From the NCBI GenBank assembly GCA_028280805.1, contig JANQLB010000049.1:1-63113 (forward strand): 63,113 bases of DNA. The letters are read 5' to 3'. The position numbers and the translations under genes were made by a program. How positions within the stretch are numbered: the stretch's first letter is position 1; every line of letters begins with the position of its first letter. Source of the DNA: Tissierellales bacterium. Its GTDB lineage: Bacteria; Bacillota; Clostridia; Tissierellales; VENL01. Positions 17,740 through 26,064 of the stretch are shown in pieces. A model generated the notes under the pieces. It did no database searches, was not told the origin of the DNA, and was given only the letters and a program-made list of their open reading frames with translations.

Positions 17740-18701
17740 TTGTCTCCCTTCTGTTTTTTTAATCTTTCAGCAATCTCCTCAATCTTTCTTAACCTATGGT
17801 TAACTCCAGATTTACCCACGGGTGGATTAAGCATCTCCCCTAATTCTTTTAAGCTTGCTTCTCTATTTTCTAACCTTAACCTAGCAACTTGTGCTAAGTT
17901 ATCAGGTAAACTATCTATACCTTTATTTTCATCAATGTACTTTATATTATTAAGCTGCCTTAGTGCTGCATCTATAGTCTTACTAAGATTTGCTGTTTCA
18001 CAGTTTACTATTCTATTTATGTTATTTCTTACTTCCTTTAAAATACGAATGTCTTCAAGTTTTAATAAAGCCGAATGTGCCCCTATTATATTGAGTAAAT
18101 CAACTATCTGCTCTCCTTCTTTTATATAAATAACATAGTTTTCTTCTTTACGCATAATCATTTTTGAGTTTAATCCAAAAGAATTAATAAGCTTACAAAG
18201 TCCTTTTCCATGTTCTTCACTATGTGTTACAAATTCTAAATGATATGTTTTGTCCGGGTCACTAATTGAACCTCCTCCTAAAAAAGCTCCTCTTATATAT
18301 GCTCTTTTACAACATCTATTTTTAACAATCTTACTTGGAATTCTGTAACTGATTTTATAAAGACCGTTTTCGTCTTGAACTAATACACCTGTATCTTCTA
18401 AAATTTCCTTTGTATTTTCCTTATGACTAATAATTATTAGATAATTGTTATTTTTCTTTAGCTGCTTGTTTCTTGTAACCATTACCTCAGTGTGAACACT
18501 ATATATTTTCTTCAATAATGAAAATATTCTTCTTGCTATAGCAGCATTTTCAGTAGAAAACCTTATGCTAATCCTCTTAAGTCCTCCTATTTGAATAGTT
18601 CCACTCATACGGATTAAGGCAGCCAGTTCTGCAACAAGGCAACATTTAGTTTGAGATTCTATCCTAGATAAATCATTTTTAGTTTTTGATGAAAATGACA
18701 T
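17736..18701 (-). CDS. whiA: WhiA DNA-binding protein
   Basis: A 321-residue WhiA. The N-terminal half is LAGLIDADG-like ('CCLVAELAALIRMSGTIQIG', 'CCKRAYIRGAFLGGGSISDP') and the C-terminal half is a helix-turn-helix ('EASLKELGEMLNPPVGKSGV'). WhiA is needed for sporulation septation in Streptomyces and affects cell division and envelope homeostasis in Bacillus. The ATG at 18701 is preferred; a GTG two codons upstream lies inside the ribosome binding region. In related genomes it follows rapZ and yvcK; here those two are 12 kb away, across an inserted block. Confidence 0.95.
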   Translation of the reverse strand: MSFSSKTKNDLSRIESQTKCCLVAELAALIRMSGTIQIGGLKRISIRFSTENAAIARRIFSLLKKIYSVHTEVMVTRNKQLKKNNNYLIIISHKENTKEILEDTGVLVQDENGLYKISYRIPSKIVKNRCCKRAYIRGAFLGGGSISDPDKTYHLEFVTHSEEHGKGLCKLINSFGLNSKMIMRKEENYVIYIKEGEQIVDLLNIIGAHSALLKLEDIRILKEVRNNINRIVNCETANLSKTIDAALRQLNNIKYIDENKGIDSLPDNLAQVARLRLENREASLKELGEMLNPPVGKSGVNHRLRKIEEIAERLKKQKGDK

Positions 18702-18787
18702 ACTCACCTACTCCTAACTCAATATCTAAAAAACATCTATTTTTTATGTCAATAATTTATAATAATAGTATTTGTAACTGACAATTA

Positions 18788-19192
18788 TTATATTTGTCTA
18801 ATAGCTTTTCGGATTATACTTCTCTCATCATCATATTTAGCAAGTTTAGCTGCCCTGTTTATATGAACAAACCTTGCATCAATAAATCCTTCTCTTTTTT
18901 GAGGAGTACAATGCATATTTCTGCTTATCATTAAATACCAATGAACTGTTTTATTAATAATCTCATTTTCTTCTCTATTATTTCTAAATGTATAATGAAT
19001 TTTACCAAGGTACTTGAGAATATTACCTTTTACTCCGCTTTCTTCAAATACTTCTCTAATAGCTGCACTATCAAAGTTTTCATTTCTTTCTACTTTACCT
19101 TTTGGTAAAACCCAATCTCCATTATATTTTTTTAACAGCAAAATTGTATTGCCAAAAATCACAACCCCTCCTGCACTTATTTCTTCTCTCAT
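18788..19192 (-). CDS. Nudix hydrolase
   Basis: A 134-residue protein with a complete Nudix box 'GKVERNENFDSAAIREVFEE' followed by 'SGV', matching GX5EX7REUXEEXGU. The N-terminal 'EEISAGGVVIFGNTILLLKK' and 'WVLPKGKVE' are typical of MutT or Ap4A-hydrolase-like members. It cleaves a nucleoside diphosphate linked to another moiety; the substrate cannot be told from sequence. The start has TAGGAG 9 bases upstream. It is 81 bases upstream of whiA on the same strand and may share its transcript. Confidence 0.9.
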   Translation of the reverse strand: MREEISAGGVVIFGNTILLLKKYNGDWVLPKGKVERNENFDSAAIREVFEESGVKGNILKYLGKIHYTFRNNREENEIINKTVHWYLMISRNMHCTPQKREGFIDARFVHINRAAKLAKYDDERSIIRKAIRQI

Positions 19193-19622
19193 AATGACAC
19201 GCTCCTACTCCAAATCCATTTTACGATATTAGTAGTTTATTATTAATAAATCATTATATATATTAAGATTTTTTAATCAACCACTAAATTACCTAAGATG
19301 TAATTACTGTATAGAATTATTATATCATACATATTTTTTATTGGAATATATATTATATACTTAACTGACGTAAAAACAAATTTGTTAATTTTAATATTTT
19401 ACATCAAACTTATCTAATTTTATATGCTAACTTGTTTTATTAAAGATTAAACCCTATACACCTTTTGGAATTAACGCATTTAAAATATACAACTATATTC
19501 AAAAATTTAAAAACTCAATACTAATAATAAATATAAATATTAAAAACTGTACAACTTAAGTTAGAAATGTAATAAAATAATCATATATGTAATAAAAATT
19601 ATATTGTTTGGAGGTAATATAT
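19193..19622. other. Divergent intergenic region, AT-rich
   Basis: This 430-base gap separates the minus-strand Nudix gene from the plus-strand M42 peptidase and must hold both promoters. The sequence is very AT-rich with only poor promoter matches (for example TTAGAA and TATATG, 17 bases apart, near 19561-19589). I see no gene, repeat or RNA structure in it. Confidence 0.4.
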
Positions 19623-20660
19623 ATGAATATTAATATGGATTACGTAACAGAAAAGCTGGTTAAAATTCTTAAGACCCCCAGCCCATCCGGAAACACAAAA
19701 GAGGTTATGGAGATAATAAAAAAAGAATTTGATGAAATGAATATTGATAACTACATAACCAATAAAGGAGTTTTGGTAGCAACCATTAAAGGAAAGAACG
19801 ATAATAAGCATAAGACCTTATCTGGACATGTAGATACATTAGGAGCAATGGTTAAAGAAATCAAATCTAATGGGAGATTAAAACTTGCTCAGATAGGAGG
19901 CTATATGTGGAACTCTATTGAGGGTGAATACTGTTTAGTTGAAACGAGTGAAGGTAAAAAATATTCAGGAACTATTCTAACTACAAAAGCTTCTACCCAC
20001 GTTCACGGAGGAGAAGCAGCCAAGCTTGAAAGAAAGGACAGCAATATGGAAATTAGGCTGGACGAAAAAGTTAAAGATAAGGATAGTGTTATAGCACTTG
20101 GTATAGAGGTTGGTGATTTTGTATATTTTGATTCAAGAACAGTAGTAACTGAAAGCGGATTTATAAAATCCAGACATCTTGATGATAAAGCTGGTGTAGC
20201 AGCTATACTTGGAATGGCAAAATATATGGTTGAAAATAATATAACACCTGAATATACTACAAATTTCTTTATAAGTAATTATGAGGAAGTGGGTCACGGT
20301 GCTTCAGCTTCTATTCCAGAAAAAACATTTGAGTTTATAGCAATTGATATGGCTGCTCCCGGAGAAGGTCAAACGTCAGATGAATTCAGTGTTACAATAT
20401 GTGCAAAGGACTCAAGTGGTCCTTATGACTATGACTTGAAAAAGAAGCTTGTTGATTTAGCTAAGAATAATGATATTAATTATAAGGTAGACATCTATCC
20501 GTTCTATGGCTCAGATGCCAGTGCTGCAATGAGAGCAGGATGGGAATTTAGGCATGGCTTGATTGGTCCTGGAGTTGACGCATCACATTCACATGAAAGA
20601 ACTCATAAGGATGCAATTGAAAATACAATTAAACTTTGTATAAAGTATTTAGTTGATTAA
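19623..20660 (+). CDS. M42-family metallo-aminopeptidase
   Basis: A 345-residue M42 peptidase (glutamyl aminopeptidase/deblocking aminopeptidase group), a cytosolic dinuclear metal enzyme. Metal and catalytic residues are visible in order: 'LSGHVDTLGAMV', 'FIKSRHLDDKAGVAAILGMA', 'NYEEVGHGASASIPE', and 'AIDMAAPGEGQTSDE', with 'DASHSHERTHKDAI' near the C-terminus. The start at 19623 is fixed by GGAGG 8 bases upstream. The gene stands alone on the plus strand and ends in a strong terminator at 20711. It probably finishes peptide breakdown in an amino-acid-using anaerobe. Confidence 0.92.
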   Translation: MNINMDYVTEKLVKILKTPSPSGNTKEVMEIIKKEFDEMNIDNYITNKGVLVATIKGKNDNKHKTLSGHVDTLGAMVKEIKSNGRLKLAQIGGYMWNSIEGEYCLVETSEGKKYSGTILTTKASTHVHGGEAAKLERKDSNMEIRLDEKVKDKDSVIALGIEVGDFVYFDSRTVVTESGFIKSRHLDDKAGVAAILGMAKYMVENNITPEYTTNFFISNYEEVGHGASASIPEKTFEFIAIDMAAPGEGQTSDEFSVTICAKDSSGPYDYDLKKKLVDLAKNNDINYKVDIYPFYGSDASAAMRAGWEFRHGLIGPGVDASHSHERTHKDAIENTIKLCIKYLVD

Positions 20661-20710
20661 AATAGTTTTTTATTTAAAAATTAATTTTGAAAAATTATGT
20701 TTTATTGCAG

Positions 20711-20743
20711 AATCCACACCAGAAAAAGGTGTGGATTTTTTTA
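20711..20743 (+). terminator. Intrinsic terminator of the M42 peptidase gene
   Basis: Ten-bp stem AATCCACACC (20711-20720) / GGTGTGGATT (20728-20737) with loop AGAAAAA and a T run. Confidence 0.9.
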
Positions 20744-20917
20744 TACAAAATTTAGTTAATGATTCCCAAGATGAAGTAAGTAGATTTTTTAACAGTTTCC
20801 TCATCTTAATTATTGAATGATATTTTTTACCCTATGAGTATATCAACCTTGTTCTATCTAATCAACTTACCTGTACTTTTGATTTTCTCTTTGTTAATCT
20901 TAACGTTTTCTATCAAA

Positions 20918-21928
20918 TCAAATACTGTTCAAAGTCTTATTTCTTTTACTTATTAACCAATAAATGCATGCTGCTAAAATAGTGTAAAACAGAGTAATTA
21001 AACTATTAATCATTATTACTCCTACATCTTGGTTTTCCACTACTGCCCATAATCCATTGAATACAGCGTAACTTGGCACAACATAAAAAATATTCTTTAC
21101 CCATTCTGACTCTTTAGGGATCATAAATCCTATAAAAGGAAAAAATGTAAACGCTAACAGTACAAATTTTGTCATTACAATAGCTACCATTTGATTATTG
21201 GAATAGTGTCCTAAATAGAGTCCTACAAAAGTTGATAACAGACTCCCCATTAACAATAAAACAACTGTTGGTAGAATAGGTATCCCTACACCAGTTACAA
21301 TAAGTAAGGTAATCAAACTCAATACGAAAGATGCAATAAATCCTATAATACTTTTCTGAATAACATAAGTGCTAATAGACATTGGGAGAATTTGATTTAA
21401 AATGTTTATATTATCCTCTTTTTCAGAAACTATGTTAAAAGCATTAAATACTGCACCTAAAAATAATCCCATTAAAACTGTAATTGTAATCAAAAGTGTC
21501 ATTACGTAGTTTTCATCATTTGTCATAACGTCAATAGATATTTTGTCAAAAGAACTACCATGCTTTAAATAATCATAAAGTGCAGAAAGATTGTAATCAT
21601 TTATTGCTAATTCATTTCCTTGGAGCAGAAAACTGTAATCACCTATTTCATCATTGAATATAATACCAATTCCATCATTAGTTGAATTTAGTATATATGT
21701 CTCTAAATCAGATTCATTTTCAAATTGCTTTAATTGAGCAAACTGTTCAAGATCGGCTATTTGTTCAGATGATAAATTATTTTCTACATACCCTATAGAT
21801 TGCTCTATAACTAAATTCCCTGTAAATAATCTTATACAAATAGCTATTATAATAGGAAAAAGTACTGATATCCATACCATTTTATCCTTAGAAAGTGATT
21901 TGAATTGTATCTTTAAAGCTACCAGCAT
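20918..21928 (-). CDS. ABC-2 type exporter permease
   Basis: A 336-residue membrane protein: one N-terminal helix ('MVWISVLFPIIIAICIRLF'), an extracellular segment to about residue 145, then five hydrophobic segments including 'YVMTLLITITVLMGLFLGAV' and 'TVVLLLMGSLLSTFVGLYLG'. This is the ABC-2 transporter layout. It is the third gene of a unit with a second permease (21933) and an ATPase (22951), so the two permeases probably form a heterodimer. The exported substrate is unknown; similar three-gene units export lipids, peptides or antibiotics. The start has a GAGGGGG site. Confidence 0.85.
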   Translation of the reverse strand: MLVALKIQFKSLSKDKMVWISVLFPIIIAICIRLFTGNLVIEQSIGYVENNLSSEQIADLEQFAQLKQFENESDLETYILNSTNDGIGIIFNDEIGDYSFLLQGNELAINDYNLSALYDYLKHGSSFDKISIDVMTNDENYVMTLLITITVLMGLFLGAVFNAFNIVSEKEDNINILNQILPMSISTYVIQKSIIGFIASFVLSLITLLIVTGVGIPILPTVVLLLMGSLLSTFVGLYLGHYSNNQMVAIVMTKFVLLAFTFFPFIGFMIPKESEWVKNIFYVVPSYAVFNGLWAVVENQDVGVIMINSLITLFYTILAACIYWLISKRNKTLNSI

Positions 21929-21932
21929 AGTT

Positions 21933-22949
21933 TTACCCCCTCTCTATTTCTCTTTTCATTAAATTATAATTAGTAATTGTTAACCCTAATATAGTTACTA
22001 TACAAGCAAGAGAATATAATAAAATTGGATTTGGGTTGCCAAGCATAGCATTATACAATGATGAATATGCATAATATGTTGGTAAGGCATAAATACCATC
22101 CCATTCCAAAGAGGTTGTTACAAATAAAAACACCGGAGATGTTACCATTACTATAATTAAGGTATAAGCAAATATAAACTGTTTTAAGTTATTATATACA
22201 AGTGCAAATAAAAATCCTAATAAAACCATAATAGGAGATAGTAAAATAACTTGTAGAACTACTTGCGGTAAAATTTGTAAGGAGTATTCGACTCCGACAT
22301 TCAACAAACACATAAGTACTGCAAAAATTATCTCTAAAACGAGAAACAACAATACTTTTGATGATATGTACAATACTTTTGATGCAGGCAGTATACCGTA
22401 TAATTTAATAACTCCCATGGATTTTTCCTTGAAAAACAAAGCTGCTACTCCCAGAAAACTGATAGCTGCAATTTCAAAAAATATTATTACACTAGCCATT
22501 GTAGCCCTTTGTTTAAGCTCTAAATCTCCTTTTTGCAAATATGATATGGGAACTTCTAACCCATCATACCCATCTATTACCCTGTTTAACCCGTATAATG
22601 CTTTAAGGTTGTCTGATTTTTCACTTACATGATATAAAATAACACTATCAGGATTACCAGATTTATCTATCCTTATACCAATTCCATCGCTATCCATTTC
22701 TAACGCATTAATCAAAGCTTCTTCATCTTCAACAGTAGTGATATATCCGTTCTCGGAAGTAAGATTTTGCTCCTGTTCTTCATATAATACATATATGTTA
22801 GTTTCTATTGGTTTTGTTCCTTCGCTTACATAAATAAAGTTAATATAGAGAGAATAAATTACTAATGATGCTAACATGACCAATAAAAATTTATGGCGAA
22901 TTATTAATTTTATATCTTTCTTTAGTAGTACGGCAAATTGTTTTAGCAT
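21933..22949 (-). CDS. ABC-2 type exporter permease
   Basis: A 338-residue homologue of the downstream permease: a first helix ('FLLVMLASLVIYSLYINFIYV'), a luminal domain, then helices such as 'MASVIIFFEIAAISFLGVAA', 'LVLEIIFAVLMCLLNVG' and 'VVLQVILLSPIMVLLGFLFA'. It begins one base after the ATPase stop and ends 4 bases before the next permease, so translation is coupled. It is predicted to form the membrane channel with its partner. Confidence 0.85.
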   Translation of the reverse strand: MLKQFAVLLKKDIKLIIRHKFLLVMLASLVIYSLYINFIYVSEGTKPIETNIYVLYEEQEQNLTSENGYITTVEDEEALINALEMDSDGIGIRIDKSGNPDSVILYHVSEKSDNLKALYGLNRVIDGYDGLEVPISYLQKGDLELKQRATMASVIIFFEIAAISFLGVAALFFKEKSMGVIKLYGILPASKVLYISSKVLLFLVLEIIFAVLMCLLNVGVEYSLQILPQVVLQVILLSPIMVLLGFLFALVYNNLKQFIFAYTLIIVMVTSPVFLFVTTSLEWDGIYALPTYYAYSSLYNAMLGNPNPILLYSLACIVTILGLTITNYNLMKREIERG

Positions 22950-22950
22950 T

Positions 22951-23796
22951 TTACTTCAGCCCCCTACCTGTAACTTTAACGAATACATCCTCCATTGATA
23001 ATTCTTTTGTATGTATACTTTTTATTTTATCATACTCAAATGGAAATAAATTCAAAATCTCTTTAGTGTCTAATTTCACTTGCTTGTTTACACCATTTAA
23101 TTCATATTCTACCTCAACAGAATCTTGATCTTCACTACTTTTTAAATTTTTTGGTGTATCTAAAGCTTTAATCTCTCCATCAACAATAAATGCAACTCTA
23201 TCACATAGCTCATCTGCTACATACATGTTGTGAGTAGTTATAAAAATTGTTGTACCTTTTGCTTGTTCTTCTCTGATAATTTTTTTAAATAAGATAGCAC
23301 CAGAAGGATCTAGTCCACTGATTGGTTCATCTAAAAATAAGATTTTGGGATTACTCATTAATACTCTGGCAAAGCTAACTCTTTGCCGCATGCCTTTTGA
23401 ATACCGTTTGACTGGTTTTTTACGATAAGATTTTTTTAAGTTCACTAATTCAAGCACATCATCAATATCTCTAATCTGATTTTTTGGATAAAAGCTTCCA
23501 AAATACTCCAGATTATCAACTGCACTTAAAGATGTATATAAATAAGGCATTTCAAACAGTACCCCTATGTCTTTATAGATTTCTATGCCTCGTTTCTTTA
23601 TTTCCTGCCCTTCTATTTTTACTTCTCCAGCATAATCACTTAGTAAACCGGTTAAGATTTTCTGTGTAGTAGATTTACCAGAACCATTTGGTCCTAAAAA
23701 GCCAAATATTTCTCCCTTTTGCACAGTAAAGTTGATATTTTTTAAAATAGGTATACCTTTTTTATAACTAAAATTCAAGTTATTTACTTTTATCAT
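22951..23796 (-). CDS. ABC transporter ATP-binding protein (exporter type)
   Basis: A 281-residue ATPase with Walker A 'FLGPNGSGKSTTQKILTG', Q-loop region 'IGVLFEMPYLYTSLSAVDNL', signature 'YSKGMRQRVSFARVLMSNP', Walker B 'ILFLDEPISGLDPSG', and H-loop 'TIFITTHNM'. The C-terminal tail of about 60 residues is typical of exporters. The ATG at 23796 follows AAGGAGG by 7-8 bases; a GTG at 23820 upstream is less likely. It energises the two permeases downstream. A short coding-like stretch at 23841-23930 lies just before it. Confidence 0.92.
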   Translation of the reverse strand: MIKVNNLNFSYKKGIPILKNINFTVQKGEIFGFLGPNGSGKSTTQKILTGLLSDYAGEVKIEGQEIKKRGIEIYKDIGVLFEMPYLYTSLSAVDNLEYFGSFYPKNQIRDIDDVLELVNLKKSYRKKPVKRYSKGMRQRVSFARVLMSNPKILFLDEPISGLDPSGAILFKKIIREEQAKGTTIFITTHNMYVADELCDRVAFIVDGEIKALDTPKNLKSSEDQDSVEVEYELNGVNKQVKLDTKEILNLFPFEYDKIKSIHTKELSMEDVFVKVTGRGLK

Positions 23797-23840
23797 TAAA
23801 TAATCCTCCTTCTTAGTCACGTAGATTTCATTTTCTTAGC

Positions 23841-23930
23841 TTAAGAGTCAGACTTAAAATTTTCTAACATTTTCATAACTTGAAAAGCCAATTTATTTCC
23901 ATCAATTTTCATTTTGTTAAAAATCAGCAT
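23841..23930 (-). CDS. Possible 29-residue ORF before the ABC exporter unit
   Basis: The minus-strand frame 'MLIFNKMKIDGNKLAFQVMK' then 'MLENFKSDS' ends 44 bases before the exporter ATPase start. The composition is protein-like (an amphipathic helix) and could be the surviving C-terminus of a small regulator of the GntR or TetR kind, which often precede such exporters. No good ribosome binding site is visible. Uncertain. Confidence 0.25.
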   Translation of the reverse strand: MLIFNKMKIDGNKLAFQVMKMLENFKSDS

Positions 23931-24414
23931 ATGAATCACTACTCTTTTCTATTAAGTAAAAAATAACATCATATTAAATAGGTCAATAAGTTTACTAATA
24001 CTTTATAGTTTTATTTCATCTCATATTACTTTTTTTTAATCTTAACTAATCCGACAGCTTGTCCCCCTTTCATCCGATTATATCAGTTATATAAATTGTT
24101 ATATTAAATGATATATCAGTTAAATTTATGAGTTTATGGTAACATTTCTATGAATTATATCACTATGTGTTTATGTTGTCAATTTTAAGTACTGACATTG
24201 TAATCACTGAAACTATTGTTGTATTTTATTTAGAAATGTATTGATTAACAAATTTTATGATTTAAGAATAATTATAGTAAGTTTAGCTTTGTAAAAATAT
24301 ACTATTAAGCTTTTTTGTTCCTTTTTTCCTTTCCTTTTTTTTAATCTTTTTACTAAATTAACATGTGATATTTTTAGTAAATTACCAAAGAATAATATTA
24401 AGGAAGGTGAAATT
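23931..24414. other. AT-rich intergenic region between divergent units
   Basis: About 480 bases with no gene I can support. It holds the start regions of the minus-strand exporter unit and the plus-strand gene at 24415. No clear promoter, riboswitch or repeat could be assigned. Confidence 0.35.
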
Positions 24415-24954
24415 ATGCCTGTAAATGAAAATTTCATTATTAATTTACAAGGAAAATCCTATGTTACGTATGAAGGACTATTAGATTTAGCTCATCAGAA
24501 TGACTTAAAATCCATGGAGGTAGAACTTGTTCAATATCCTGATAAAAACAATGGTATGACTGCAATCTGCAAAGCTACTGCTATAACTGAAAATCGAAAG
24601 TTTATAGACTTTGGAGATGCCAATCCCCAATCTGTAAATTCTAAGATAGTACCACATATTATAAGGATGGCTTCAACAAGAGCTAAAGCAAGAGCTTTAA
24701 GAGATTTAACCAATGTTGGTATGACTGCTATTGAAGAATTAAAAACTGAGGACATTAATAATGATGCAAATACTAAAGAATACATTTCTGAATCTACAAC
24801 GACTATAACTTCTCCACCTACTAAAAGACAGATTGAAACTATTAAGAAACTATCTAATACATTAAATATGGATGTAAATTATGATAGTCTGAATAAAAAG
24901 ACAGCAGCAACTTTAATATCAAAAATGTTAGATGAAAAATACAAAAGACATTAA
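24415..24954 (+). CDS. Conserved protein, possibly Rad52/Sak-like single-strand annealing family
   Basis: A 179-residue soluble protein. The N-terminal 110 residues ('SYVTYEGLLDLAHQNDLKSM', 'FGDANPQSV', then 'IIRMASTRAKARALRDLTNV') resemble clostridial and phage proteins with a Rad52/Sak/Erf-like pattern, in which a conserved 'TRAKARALRD' helix near the end of the fold contacts DNA. The C-terminal part ('PPTKRQIETIKKLSNTLNMD' onward) is a short helical tail like those following phage recombination proteins. If correct it would anneal single-stranded DNA. No phage genes flank it. The AAGGAAGGTG site supports the ATG. It is followed 20 bases later by the DUF2383 gene. The assignment is a weak visual match. 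Confidence 0.5.
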   Translation: MPVNENFIINLQGKSYVTYEGLLDLAHQNDLKSMEVELVQYPDKNNGMTAICKATAITENRKFIDFGDANPQSVNSKIVPHIIRMASTRAKARALRDLTNVGMTAIEELKTEDINNDANTKEYISESTTTITSPPTKRQIETIKKLSNTLNMDVNYDSLNKKTAATLISKMLDEKYKRH

Positions 24955-24974
24955 AAAAGAAAAGAGGGTGGGAA

Positions 24975-25415
24975 ATGGATAATTCAAAAAGTATAGATAC
25001 TCTTAATCAGCTTCTCCAAGGAGAGCAGATGGGGGTGGATTCTTTCAATGTTATTATTGATAAAATCCATAACGAGGATATAAAAAATTCTTTTCAAGAA
25101 ATGCAGGAGAGTTATCGAAAACATTCTTCTCAATTAGCAAAAAGGATACAGGATTTAGGAGGTCAGCCTAATGAAAAACTAGGTTTAAAAGGAGTTATGG
25201 CAGATGCTATGCTAAATATTAATCTTAGTGCAAATGATGACGACAAGCATATACTAGAAAAAGCCATGGAGGGAGTAGGAAAAGGAGTTTCTATGGCAGA
25301 AGAAATTGCAAAGGGTGATTTAGATTCTGAGTCCAATAAGCTGGTTAAAAGAATATTAGATGAAGATAGAGAACATGTGAATATAATGAATAGTCTTAAA
25401 AATAAATTAGACTAA
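24975..25415 (+). CDS. DUF2383 ferritin-like four-helix protein
   Basis: A 146-residue all-helical protein. Glu and His residues are spaced through predicted helices ('IDTLNQLLQGEQMGVDSFNV', 'SYRKHSSQLAKRIQDLGG', 'MAEEIAKGD', 'ILDEDREHVNIMNSL') as in DUF2383/PA2169-type ferritin-like bundles. Such proteins are often induced by stress or in spores; metal binding is plausible but not shown. GAGGGTGGG precedes the ATG. It follows the possible Rad52-like gene by 20 bases, so the two are likely cotranscribed, ending at the terminator 25418. Confidence 0.75.
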   Translation: MDNSKSIDTLNQLLQGEQMGVDSFNVIIDKIHNEDIKNSFQEMQESYRKHSSQLAKRIQDLGGQPNEKLGLKGVMADAMLNINLSANDDDKHILEKAMEGVGKGVSMAEEIAKGDLDSESNKLVKRILDEDREHVNIMNSLKNKLD

Positions 25416-25417
25416 AT

Positions 25418-25450
25418 AAAAATGCGGCAGTTTCTTGCCGCATTTTTATT
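25418..25450 (+). terminator. Strong terminator, identical to the one at 29141
   Basis: Twelve-bp stem AAAAATGCGGCA (25418-25429) / TGCCGCATTTTT (25436-25447), loop GTTTCT. The same hairpin including the loop recurs at 29141-29172. Confidence 0.93.
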
Positions 25451-25580
25451 TATGTTTCAAAATGGACATTTCTATTCACATCTAAATGCTTGCTGAAAAT
25501 TAACATTAATGTAATATCATCCTGTTTCTTGATAAACATTTTTATACTCTATTTATATCACAATGTTTAAATATTAAATA

Positions 25581-25609
25581 TTGACAGTAAAATTCTATAT
25601 TGATATAAT
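25581..25609 (+). promoter_or_regulatory. Consensus sigma-A promoter of the iron-uptake region
   Basis: TTGACA (25581-25586) and TATAAT (25604-25609) with an ideal 17-base spacer. The Fur-like box begins 7 bases after the -10. Confidence 0.85.
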
Positions 25610-25616
25610 TTGTATT

Positions 25617-25637
25617 GATAATGATAGTCACTATCAT
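25617..25637 (+). promoter_or_regulatory. Fur-like operator
   Basis: GATAATGATAGTCACTATC matches 16 of 19 positions of the classical Fur box GATAATGATTATCATTATC, and ATGATAGT-C-ACTATCAT (25621-25637) is a perfect palindrome. It covers the expected transcription start, so iron-bound repressor would block the promoter at 25581. A related metalloregulator cannot be excluded. Confidence 0.7.
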
Positions 25638-25710
25638 AAATGCTATGTAAATTAAGAGTTTTACTGCTTTTAAATAACATTTAGTAGTTAACAGCACCAA
25701 CATATAATGA

Positions 25711-25977
25711 AAAATCTATAAAGATATACAAGGTTTAGAGATTGTTTGGCCAGAAGATGAAGTTTTAGTTAATGCTATTTCAATGCTATTAAAAAAGAAT
25801 ACTACTTAGAAAATTAAGCGGTTAGCTCATCATATAACAGGTAAAGAAGCCGTAAAGGTTTTTGCAGATGCAGGTTTTCCGGTTCCGCATAAAGAGGTAA
25901 ATCATAAGTTAAGTGATAAACAAAAACTAAAATGGATTGGCTGGGAGAAAGAAAAGTCGGTAACAATTTTCAATTAG
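25711..25977 (+). pseudogene. Degraded ORF between the Fur box and the importer genes, unidentified
   Basis: One frame reads 'KIYKDIQGLEIVWPEDEVLV', then 'NAISMLLKKNTT', an in-frame TAG at 25807-25809, and then 'KIKRLAHHITGKEAVKVFAD', 'AGFPVPHKEVNHKLSDKQKL' and 'KWIGWEKEKSVTIFN' to a TAG at 25975. The continuous protein-like sequence across the stop indicates a disrupted gene lacking a proper start. It would have been the first gene under the Fur-like promoter. I do not recognise the family. Confidence 0.5.
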
Positions 25978-26064
25978 GTAATGTGAAGAAAATGAATTTT
26001 GTATGATACATTTTAATAAAAGTAAAAAAATATATTTTCTATATTAAAAAAGGAGTGTGTAAAA

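Noticed and set aside
24255..24437. Minus-strand frame of 60 codons opposite the start of the possible Rad52-like gene
   Set aside because: Low-complexity Lys-rich translation, no ribosome binding site, and it overlaps a well-supported gene on the other strand.
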